Source: Anaerolineae bacterium
GTDB taxonomy: Bacteria > Chloroflexota > Anaerolineae > 4572-78 > J111
NCBI GenBank assembly: GCA_023382535.1
Contig: JAHDWA010000183.1
Location: forward strand, 1 to 5,611
Direction of reading: 5' to 3'
Length of the DNA stretch: 5,611 nucleotides
Made by a program: the position numbers and the translations under genes. Shown piece by piece: positions 1 to 4,976 of this stretch. The first letter of the stretch is position 1. The number at the start of each line of letters is the position of its first letter. Under the pieces are notes generated by a model. The model had not been told where the DNA came from. It saw only the letters and a list, made by a program, of their open reading frames with translations, and did no database searches.

Positions 1-68
1 CTTTTTATGCTAGCCCTTAGTTTTGACCGTCTCCTTTAGCTCACAACTTGGGTTAAGATAGAAACCTT

Positions 69-105
69 AGAGCCTCGAATTGAACTTCGAGGCTCTTTTC
101 TTTTT
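69..105 (+). terminator. Intrinsic terminator, rightward, probably for a gene left of the window
   Basis: A perfect 11-bp stem is formed by AGAGCCTCGAA (69-79) and TTCGAGGCTCT (86-96), with a 6-nt loop (80-85). The stem runs directly into TTTTCTTTTT on the + strand. This is the classic layout of a rho-independent terminator for rightward transcription. It lies 7 bp beyond the stop codon of the leftward phosphorylase gene. It may therefore also stop that convergent transcript, but on the - strand the stem is followed only by a weak T-rich tract. Positions 1-68 show no supported coding end. Confidence 0.85.
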
Positions 106-111
106 GGCCCA

Positions 112-1587
112 TCATACAGCATGCTCTATCGTTTCTCCCGAGTCGCCCGTATATAGAATCACCGCCCGGCCGGTGTTCAGATCAACCTCTAACCGGCACA
201 ACGTCCCGGCTTTTTGCCAGGCCAAAATGAGCTGCTGGTCATTCGACTCCTGCACGCTAAAATCGCCGTTAAAAGCCCGGTGCTCGTTTCTGAAGTGGAT
301 CAAGTTGAGCAGCCGTTGGACGACCTTTGTTTGCACCGCCTGGGCCACTTCTTCGACGCTGTAGTTATGCCGATTGACGGCCCGGCCTTCACCCGTCTCC
401 TGGACTCCCTGGGGGTCATTTTGTCCGGCCAGCAGGCCGACATAGTAAACCTGGGGGACACCCGGGGCAAAGAACTGGATTGCCCGGGCGGCCAGGTACA
501 GGTCGTCATCATTAGCCAGGGCGGAGTAGTAAGTGCAGTTGATCTGGTGCGCATCAAAATCGGGCTGGGTCTTGTGGGCCGAAGAGAGAATACGATTCAG
601 GTTCGCTCCTCGCTGCAAACACACGTTCACCACTTTTCGAGCTTCCTCCGGCGTCAAAATGCCATCCAGGTCCGGCTGAACCGGAATCCCATCGTGACAA
701 TCCAGCATGGTGAACTGTTTGCGCGGACAAACCTTCAGATAGTCGCGTAGCTTCCGGCTGGACTTGGTCTGCAGAGTGTAAAGGATGAGCAGGGGCAGCA
801 CAAAATCATAAACCCAATAACCATGCTCGGCCAGTTTGAATTGGACAGAATAATGGGCGTGGACCTCAGGCAGCAACTCAAGCCCCAACGAAGCGGCCGC
901 CTCGACCAGCCAATCTATAAACTCGTAGATCTCCGGCTCGACCATAAAGCAGCTTGTGCCCGGCTTTTTGATCACATAGCCAATCGCGTCCAGCCGGATG
1001 ATGCTGACGTTTTGCCGGCGGAAATGGCTCAAAAACCGGATGAGCAGTTGCCGGGTCGCTGGAGAACATACATCGAGGTCAATCTGTTCGGCCCAGTTCG
1101 CCTGCCGGCTGAAGGTGGTCCAGATTCTTTCTACCTGGCCGGTTTCTTCAATTACAATGTCGGAAAACGGATGTTCCGGCTTGCGCAGAAATATTTTTTC
1201 CACATCTTCTCTGGGGGGAGGCCCGGCCGGCCAGATTTTATCGAGTGTGATAAACAGGTCGGCATACGCAGAATTGCGTCCCTTCTTGATAAAATCCTGA
1301 AAATACGGCGACTGCCGGGAGATATGATTGACCATCAAATCAAGCAAGATGTCGAAGTTCTCAGCAATTTGCCTGATGTCTTCCCACGTACCGAAGCGGG
1401 GATCTATTTCATAATAGGTTAAAGGTGCAAAGCCTCTGTCGCCAGAGGAAGGAAAAGGGGGCAGAATATGGATACCGCCCTTAAAGCTATCGGCAAAGTA
1501 CTTCCGCAGGAGGTGATTGAGTGTTTTGAGATTGCCCCCCAAAGAGTCGGGGTAAGTAATAAGCTGTACCTGATTCTTAACCGGCAT
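112..1587 (-). CDS. GH13_18 phosphorylase, probable sucrose 6F-phosphate phosphorylase
   Basis: This 491-aa protein has the full length of the sucrose phosphorylase family, a cytosolic (beta/alpha)8-barrel retaining enzyme that uses phosphate to split sucrose-type substrates into glucose 1-phosphate and fructose or fructose 6-phosphate. Visible family motifs are VQLITYPDSLGG near the N-terminus, DLMVNH (83-88), IIRLDAIGY with nucleophile D200, LLPEVHAHY with acid/base E241, LDCHDG with transition-state stabiliser D299, and GVPQVYYVGLLAG (376-388). Two positions suggest activity on sucrose 6F-phosphate: R135 in FLRKP, and H347 in FDAHQINCTYYSAL. From memory, these correspond to the phosphate-contacting Arg/His pair of the Thermoanaerobacterium and Ruminococcus sucrose 6F-phosphate phosphorylases; sucrose-specific enzymes such as the Bifidobacterium one have Pro/Tyr there. 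The ATG at 1587 is chosen over the in-frame TTG at 1605 because an AGGA site sits 6 nt before it. The gene is transcribed alone, divergent from the other genes. No transporter or PTS gene is visible. The family is certain; the 6F-phosphate specificity is inferred. Confidence 0.95.
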   Translation of the reverse strand: MPVKNQVQLITYPDSLGGNLKTLNHLLRKYFADSFKGGIHILPPFPSSGDRGFAPLTYYEIDPRFGTWEDIRQIAENFDILLDLMVNHISRQSPYFQDFIKKGRNSAYADLFITLDKIWPAGPPPREDVEKIFLRKPEHPFSDIVIEETGQVERIWTTFSRQANWAEQIDLDVCSPATRQLLIRFLSHFRRQNVSIIRLDAIGYVIKKPGTSCFMVEPEIYEFIDWLVEAAASLGLELLPEVHAHYSVQFKLAEHGYWVYDFVLPLLILYTLQTKSSRKLRDYLKVCPRKQFTMLDCHDGIPVQPDLDGILTPEEARKVVNVCLQRGANLNRILSSAHKTQPDFDAHQINCTYYSALANDDDLYLAARAIQFFAPGVPQVYYVGLLAGQNDPQGVQETGEGRAVNRHNYSVEEVAQAVQTKVVQRLLNLIHFRNEHRAFNGDFSVQESNDQQLILAWQKAGTLCRLEVDLNTGRAVILYTGDSGETIEHAV

Positions 1588-1593
1588 AATTTT

Positions 1594-1597
1594 TCCT
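1594..1597 (-). promoter_or_regulatory. Ribosome binding site deciding the phosphorylase start
   Basis: Read on the - strand, ATAGGAAAAATT precedes the ATG at 1587. AGGA lies 6 nt from the start codon, which is good spacing. The in-frame TTG start at 1605 would lie upstream of this site and would add only six residues that the family does not need. Confidence 0.7.
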
Positions 1598-1606
1598 ATA
1601 CCCAAG

Positions 1607-1654
1607 GTAACTGCTCAGGCTAAAGGTGACTGGCACTTAACGCGCCTGTCACCT
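1607..1654 (-). repeat. REP-like hairpin with conserved tail, copy 1
   Basis: Positions 1624-1636 (AGGTGACTGGCAC) pair with 1642-1654 (GCGCCTGTCACCT) across a 5-nt loop: 13 pairs with two mismatches (1631/1647 and 1635/1643). A further 17 bp (1607-1623), which do not take part in the stem, are also conserved. The stretch 1607-1636 recurs inverted at 4914-4943 with 29 of 30 bases identical. On the - strand the hairpin comes first and the tail second, ending 19 nt before the phosphorylase ATG, so the element lies in that gene's probable 5' leader. Confidence 0.85.
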
Positions 1655-1680
1655 GAATGCAATAGTGCACTTTTGCATTC
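1655..1680. repeat. 26-bp near-perfect palindrome
   Basis: GAATGCAA (1655-1662) and TTGCATTC (1673-1680) flank TAGTGCACTT, whose core AGTGCACT (1664-1671) is itself a palindrome. Only one pair (T1663/T1672) fails. It directly abuts the REP-like hairpin, with no base between. No T-tract follows on either strand, so it is not a standard terminator. It could be a dimeric-protein binding site or part of a structured leader of the leftward gene. Confidence 0.7.
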
Positions 1681-1692
1681 GGGTTTGAAAAG

Positions 1693-1721
1693 AGTTTAAG
1701 CCTTACCCAGTGGTAAGGCAA
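1693..1721 (-). promoter_or_regulatory. Candidate promoter of the phosphorylase gene
   Basis: Read leftward, TTGCCT (1721-1716) and TAAACT (1698-1693) are separated by exactly 17 bp. Each matches four of six consensus positions of a sigma70-type promoter. Transcription would start near 1686, giving a leader of about 100 nt that contains the near-palindrome and the REP-like hairpin. It was identified by eye only. Confidence 0.45.
1700..1719. promoter_or_regulatory. Perfect palindrome inside the promoter spacer, operator candidate
   Basis: GCCTTACC (1700-1707) and GGTAAGGC (1712-1719) are perfect 8-bp inverted arms around CAGT. The palindrome fills the spacer between the proposed -35 and -10 boxes of the leftward phosphorylase promoter and overlaps the -35 box. 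A repressor bound there would block that promoter, and it would lie about 45 bp upstream of the rightward -10 box. No T-tract follows, so a terminator is unlikely. The regulator is not in the window. Confidence 0.5.
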
Positions 1722-1738
1722 ATCACTTCTCGTTTGTC

Positions 1739-1768
1739 TTAGCCCTTTTTTGGAAGTTGCAGTATAAT
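1739..1768 (+). promoter_or_regulatory. Candidate rightward promoter with consensus TATAAT box
   Basis: A perfect TATAAT lies at 1763-1768. The best upstream partner is TTAGCC (1739-1744) with 18-bp spacing, which matches the -35 consensus poorly. The predicted start near 1775 gives a leader of about 57 nt before the small gene at 1832. It may also serve the isomerase/aldolase operon, since no clear terminator intervenes. Confidence 0.45.
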
Positions 1769-1831
1769 GAGCTTATTCAACCAACACGTGCCATCACCTC
1801 TGACACGACATCAAAAAGGATAAGAACAATT

Positions 1832-2089
1832 ATGCAAAACCACTCTGAATATACCCCCACCGATTTTTTTGCCGACAGCGAGGCGGCCGACGCGCTGATG
1901 GATGCCACTTGTGACCTGCTCAAGAAACTCCATCGCGAAGGGCTAGACGATTGCTTTGAGTTTGATAAAGGAGTCACCGCCTTGCGCCATTGGTATCAAC
2001 GCAAGAAAGACAGCGTTGAAAAATTAGAGCGAATCATCAGGCAGTTGAACAACACAGCGGATGACCCCGACGGGCCAGGAGGCGAATAG
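1832..2089 (+). CDS. Small acidic protein of unknown function
   Basis: This is an 85-aa protein that I do not recognise. It is rich in Asp and Glu at both ends, with a central stretch, roughly residues 20-70, that should form two helices. The second (about residues 50-72: HWYQRKKDSVEKLERIIRQL) is amphipathic and could be a short coiled coil. The tail DDPDGPGGE looks disordered. No signal peptide, membrane segment or cysteine motif is seen (two isolated Cys only). The ATG at 1832 is chosen because AAGGA (1816-1820) lies 11 nt upstream. The longer in-frame reading from a TTG at 1757 would overlap the TATAAT box and encode a leader unlike the rest. The gene precedes the isomerase/aldolase operon by 164 bp in the same direction; whether it is co-transcribed is unclear. 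Confidence 0.65.
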   Translation: MQNHSEYTPTDFFADSEAADALMDATCDLLKKLHREGLDDCFEFDKGVTALRHWYQRKKDSVEKLERIIRQLNNTADDPDGPGGE

Positions 2090-2165
2090 CTGCCCGGTTT
2101 AAGCCGCTCGTGACCGGCCCCAAGGGTATTGCACCACAGCGTTCCTAAGCTGGTGGATCGCCTGA

Positions 2166-2193
2166 TTGCCTCAGAGTTATTCAACGCTATATC
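2166..2193 (+). promoter_or_regulatory. Weak candidate promoter for the isomerase/aldolase operon
   Basis: TTGCCT (2166-2171) and TATATC (2188-2193) are 16 bp apart, about 60 bp before the isomerase start. The rest of 2090-2253 shows only short, weak inverted repeats and no convincing terminator for the small gene. Read-through from the promoter near 1763 is an equally good explanation for expression of the operon. Confidence 0.3.
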
Positions 2194-2253
2194 TGCTGGC
2201 TGGTTTCAAATCCCACTTATTTTACCCAATTATCATTAGAAAGAGGTTCAAGG

Positions 2254-3669
2254 ATGAACATCCACAAATCTACCTTTGCGCTTTTCTTTGGAAATCGAGG
2301 CTTTTTCCCGGCCTCGCTGATTGCCCAGGCCAGGGAGGATCTTCCCCGGCTCTTAAGGTCGTGGGGCCACGAAGTCGTCATGCTCGACGAGGGCGTTACC
2401 CGTTATGGGGCGGTAGAAACCCGCGAAGAGGGTGAGCGTTATGCCAATTTCTTGCGCGCTCACCAGGGCAAATTCGACGGCGTGATTCTCAGTCTCCCCA
2501 ACTTTGGCGATGAATTTGGAGCAGTGACGGCGCTCAAAGAGGCCGGCGTCCCTATTTTGATCCAGGCTTATCCTGATGAATTGGATAAGATGGGGCCGGC
2601 CCTCCGGCGTGACTCGTTTTGTGGTAAGCTGTCTGTCATGGACGTTTTCCAACAATTTGGAGTCAAGTTTACCAGCCTTAAACCGCATGTGGTTGATCCG
2701 CACAGTCCCAGGTTCAAGGAAAATGTTGACTATTTTGACCGGGTTTGCCGGGTGGTCAAGCATTTGCGGGGCATGACGGTCGGCGCAATTGGCGCTCGAA
2801 CCACCCCCTTTAAGACGGTTCGGATTGACGAGGTCACTTTGCAGCGCTATGGGATTACCGTCGAAACGCTGGATTTGGCCGAGGTGATTGCCCGGGTAAA
2901 AGCCTTACCGGCTGACACCGAAGCGTACCGGGCTAAAGCCAGCTTTTTCAAGGAATACGTTTTGTGGGATGGAGTGCCGGCCCACGCGTTTGACCACCTG
3001 ATTAAGTTGGGGGTGGTGTTGGATGAAATTATCCAGAGTTACCAGATGGATGCTATTGCCATCCGCTGCTGGATAGAACTTCAACAGCAACTCGGCATTT
3101 CGCCGTGTGTCTTGTTGGGCGCTTTGAATAACAACATGCTCCCGGCGGCTTGCGAGGTGGATCTGGGCAGCGCCATCAGCATGTATCTTTTAAGCCTGGC
3201 TTCCGGCGAGCCGCCGGTCTGTTTGGATTGGAATAACAATTACGACGGCGAGGAAGATAAGTGTATCCTGTTCCACTGCGGCCCGGCCCCCAAGGCGATG
3301 ATGCAGGAAGGTGGACGGGTAACTGACCATGCTATCCTGGAAACTTCACTGGGCAAAGGTTGTAGTTACGGTCCCCATGTGGGCCGGCTGGCGCCCATGG
3401 ATTTTACCTTTGCCAATTTGCTCACACAGGAGGGCGCAATCAACGTTTACTTGGGCCAAGGTCGTTTTACCGAAGATCCCATTCCCGCCGACTTTTTTGG
3501 CGTGGCCGGGGTGGCGGAGGTCAACCATCTGGAGGACGTGCTGCTGTACCTGGGCCGCAAAGGCCATCGCCATCATGTTAATCTGACCCGCGGCCGCTTT
3601 CAGGCGCCCCTCCGGGAAGCATTGGCCCACTATCTTGGTTATCAAGTAGCTTTACCCCAGGGAGACTGA
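2254..3669 (+). CDS. L-fucose/L-arabinose isomerase family protein (aldose-ketose isomerase)
   Basis: The 471-aa cytosolic protein has the architecture of the FucI/AraA superfamily, Mn-dependent enzymes that interconvert aldoses and ketoses. The N-terminal half (about 1-170) is Rossmann-like, with the family-type stretch VILSLPNFGDE (77-87). GARTTPFKTVRIDE (180-193) opens the middle segment. The C-terminal catalytic half shows the expected metal and active-site signatures: CWIE (272-275), CEVDLGSAISM (300-310), LDW with D325, FHCGPAP with H341, and HRHH (438-441). It is shorter than E. coli FucI (about 590 aa) and near AraA in length, but belongs to the divergent, poorly characterised part of the family, so the sugar cannot be named. 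The ATG at 2254 has AAGAGG (2241-2246) 7 nt upstream. The stop lies 3 bp before the aldolase start, so the two are almost certainly co-translated. Sulfoquinovose isomerases come from the same superfamily and are one alternative, with no direct support here. Confidence 0.85.
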   Translation: MNIHKSTFALFFGNRGFFPASLIAQAREDLPRLLRSWGHEVVMLDEGVTRYGAVETREEGERYANFLRAHQGKFDGVILSLPNFGDEFGAVTALKEAGVPILIQAYPDELDKMGPALRRDSFCGKLSVMDVFQQFGVKFTSLKPHVVDPHSPRFKENVDYFDRVCRVVKHLRGMTVGAIGARTTPFKTVRIDEVTLQRYGITVETLDLAEVIARVKALPADTEAYRAKASFFKEYVLWDGVPAHAFDHLIKLGVVLDEIIQSYQMDAIAIRCWIELQQQLGISPCVLLGALNNNMLPAACEVDLGSAISMYLLSLASGEPPVCLDWNNNYDGEEDKCILFHCGPAPKAMMQEGGRVTDHAILETSLGKGCSYGPHVGRLAPMDFTFANLLTQEGAINVYLGQGRFTEDPIPADFFGVAGVAEVNHLEDVLLYLGRKGHRHHVNLTRGRFQAPLREALAHYLGYQVALPQGD

Positions 3670-3672
3670 ACG

Positions 3673-4590
3673 ATGCGCACCGTCAAAGAGATTATGGAAA
3701 ATGCCCGCCAGGCCAGGGTCGTTATTCCGGCCTTTAACATCCCCTACCTGCCTATGGTCCGGCCGGTCGTCGAGGCAGTGGCTGCTCAAAACGCCTTTGC
3801 CCTGCTCGAAGTGGCCCGCCTGGAGTGGACCAAGTTTGAAGCCAAAAGTATGGCCGCTGTTTTTGAGGAATTTTCACGCTGGAGCCAGCCGGAGTATGTC
3901 CGGCTGCACCTGGACCACATCCCGGTCATTGACGAGGACAACCAGCGGGTTGATTATCTCGCCCTGATCCGGGAGGCCATTGCTTTAGGCTACCCATCGG
4001 TCATGGTGGATGGCTCCCGGCTCAGCCTGGCCGATAATATTGCAGCCACCCGCCAGGTTGTTGACGAAGCCCATCCGGCCGGGGTCGTCGTCGAGGCGGA
4101 ATTGGGGGCTATCCTGGGCCACGAAGCCGGTCCTCTCCCGCCTTACGAAGAACTTTTTGTCTCCGGGCGCGGCTTTACCGATGTTGAGGAATGTGCCCGT
4201 TTTGTTGTGGAAAGCGGCTGCGACTCGCTCTCGGTGGCGGTTGGCAGTATTCACGGGGCGGTTTCAGGGGTGCTGAAAGATCAGCCCAAGGTGGAAGCGC
4301 GTTTGAATCTGGAACACCTGGAGCGGCTGCATCAGGCTGCCGGAATTCCCTTAGTCCTGCATGGGGGGTCCGGCATTAAGCGCGATGACGTATTGGCCGC
4401 AGTTCAAAGAGGAATCACCAAGGTAAATGTCGGTACGGAGATTCGCCAGGCCTATGAGGCTGTCCTGCGCCAGACGCAGGATGTAGCGGCGGCGCAGCAG
4501 GCAGTCTATGAGCGGACCACCTGGCTGCTCCACGATTACTTTGTGCTGACCGGCAGCCGGGATTTGATTAACCCCTCAAAGAATCTTTAA
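3673..4590 (+). CDS. Class II (zinc) ketose-bisphosphate-type aldolase
   Basis: The 305-aa protein has the length and fold signatures of class II fructose/tagatose-bisphosphate aldolases (GatY/KbaY/Fba group), which cleave ketose (bis)phosphates into dihydroxyacetone phosphate and an aldehyde. In order: PAFNIPYL (19-26); LHLDH (78-82) with catalytic D81 and zinc ligand H82; VMVDGSRLSLADNI (110-123); VEAELG (140-145); VAVGSIHGAVSG (188-199) with zinc ligand H194; and IPLVLHGGSGI (225-235) with zinc ligand H230 and a GGSG phosphate loop. KVNVGTEIRQAY (250-261) is the last conserved block. All catalytic residues are present. The usual GTxHGxY around the second zinc histidine reads GSIHGAV, so the acceptor-side pocket may differ. 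The start has AGGGAG (3659-3664) 8 nt upstream, inside the isomerase gene end, implying translational coupling. The partner isomerase suggests this enzyme cleaves the ketose made next door, but no kinase is seen. Confidence 0.92.
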   Translation: MRTVKEIMENARQARVVIPAFNIPYLPMVRPVVEAVAAQNAFALLEVARLEWTKFEAKSMAAVFEEFSRWSQPEYVRLHLDHIPVIDEDNQRVDYLALIREAIALGYPSVMVDGSRLSLADNIAATRQVVDEAHPAGVVVEAELGAILGHEAGPLPPYEELFVSGRGFTDVEECARFVVESGCDSLSVAVGSIHGAVSGVLKDQPKVEARLNLEHLERLHQAAGIPLVLHGGSGIKRDDVLAAVQRGITKVNVGTEIRQAYEAVLRQTQDVAAAQQAVYERTTWLLHDYFVLTGSRDLINPSKNL

Positions 4591-4605
4591 GTTCTGTTGA
4601 CATTT

Positions 4606-4657
4606 GCCGATTTCGCCCACTGAGTGCCCCAAGGGTATCGAAGCGTGCGAAATCGGC
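4606..4657. repeat. Intergenic stem-loop A with 11-bp perfect stem
   Basis: GCCGATTTCGC (4606-4616) pairs perfectly with GCGAAATCGGC (4647-4657). Inside is the sequence CACTGAGTGCCCCAAGG followed by GTATCGAAGCGTG, which can fold further with an internal loop. The CTGAGT...TATCGAAG style of interior recalls dispersed intergenic repeats that I remember from many environmental bacteria. It starts 15 bp after the aldolase stop and may protect the operon transcript's 3' end; without a T-tract it is not a typical terminator. Confidence 0.75.
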
Positions 4658-4735
4658 CCGAAAACGCGTCCTGAGCAGGCCGAGTGCCGTATCGAAGCTG
4701 TGTCCAAAGCTTGTCGAAGGGGATGCGTTTTCGGG
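4657..4735. repeat. Intergenic stem-loop B, adjoining A, 15-bp stem
   Basis: CCCGAAAACGC (4657-4667) pairs perfectly with GCGTTTTCGGG (4725-4735). The stem continues through GTCC (4668-4671) and GGAT (4721-4724) with one G-T pair. The interior carries a variant of the repeat in stem-loop A (CTGAGCAGG, GAGTGCCGTATCGAAGC) and an inner hairpin AAGCT (4695-4699) / AGCTT (4708-4712). The two stem-loops share base 4657 and look like related elements with different outer arms. Confidence 0.75.
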
Positions 4736-4844
4736 GTAAGTTGATGAAATTCAGACCCCCTTCCAACCTCCCTCCTATGAGGCGAGGCGTTAAGAATCCT
4801 CCGTCTACGAATTTTTGTAGGCGAACTACAGCTACTTGGCGCTA

Positions 4845-4880
4845 TTGACATTTACAATATTCCATAATACAGTTGATAAT
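4845..4880 (+). promoter_or_regulatory. Candidate promoter for the GTPase-like gene
   Basis: A perfect TTGACA (4845-4850) is followed after 17 bp by TACAGT (4868-4873). Alternatively, TTTACA (4851-4856) pairs with GATAAT (4875-4880) at 18-bp spacing, five of six matches each. The AT-rich stretch contrasts with its surroundings. Either choice puts the REP-like hairpin (4885-4943) at or just after the transcription start, inside the leader of the gene at 4977. Confidence 0.5.
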
Positions 4881-4884
4881 ACTC

Positions 4885-4943
4885 AGGTGACTGGCACTTT
4901 TCTCCCTAACCAGGTGCCAGTCACCTTTAGCCTGAGCAGTAAC
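4885..4943 (+). repeat. REP-like hairpin with conserved tail, copy 2
   Basis: AGGTGACTGGCAC (4885-4897) and GTGCCAGTCACCT (4914-4926) form a perfect 13-bp stem around a 16-nt loop. They are followed by a 17-nt conserved tail (4927-4943) containing TTAGCCTGAGCAGTAAC. Positions 4914-4943 are the reverse complement of 1607-1636 with one difference. The hairpin-then-tail order is the same relative to the downstream gene as in copy 1, and the tail ends 33 nt before the ATG at 4977. Loop sequence and length are not conserved between copies. Confidence 0.88.
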
Positions 4944-4976
4944 GATAGTGGTTTGCTCTGTGAGGTCTTTACCCCG

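Larger units (their letters stand above)
4591..4976. other. Repeat-rich intergenic region without genes
   Basis: This 386-bp stretch holds two adjoining long hairpins (4606-4735), a small hairpin (4802-4823, stem interrupted by G-T pairs), a promoter candidate (4845-4880) and the second REP-like hairpin (4885-4943). The only long reading frame, leftward over 4576-4851, runs through the hairpins and into the aldolase end and is not credible. Positions 4736-4801 show nothing I can interpret. Confidence 0.75.

Noticed and set aside
214..1422. Two long rightward reading frames (214-750 and 823-1422) opposite the phosphorylase
   Set aside because: They are antisense to a gene with complete family motifs, resemble no family, and reflect the GC-rich codon pattern of the true strand.
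1588..1605. Longer phosphorylase start at TTG 1605
   Set aside because: The AGGA site lies between it and the ATG at 1587, and the family begins near the later start.
1757..1831. Upstream TTG start of the small protein
   Set aside because: It overlaps the TATAAT box and would place the start codon before the predicted transcription start; the ATG at 1832 has its own ribosome site.
2150..2216. tRNA-like end (GGTTTCAAATCCCAC) before the isomerase gene
   Set aside because: It resembles a T-arm at one point only; no acceptor stem, D-arm or anticodon arm can be assembled around it.
2353..2763. Leftward 136-aa reading frame inside the isomerase gene
   Set aside because: It is a shadow of a gene with clear catalytic motifs and has no recognisable content.
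4606..4735. Rho-independent terminator for the aldolase operon
   Set aside because: The stems are long, but no T-tract follows either one on the + strand, so only a role in 3'-end protection or as a dispersed repeat is supportable.
4576..4851. Leftward 91-aa reading frame over the intergenic hairpins
   Set aside because: Its codons are made largely of hairpin repeat sequence and it overlaps the aldolase end.
4606..4943. CRISPR array in the repeat-rich intergenic region
   Set aside because: The repeats are inverted and unevenly spaced; there are no regular direct repeats with unique spacers.
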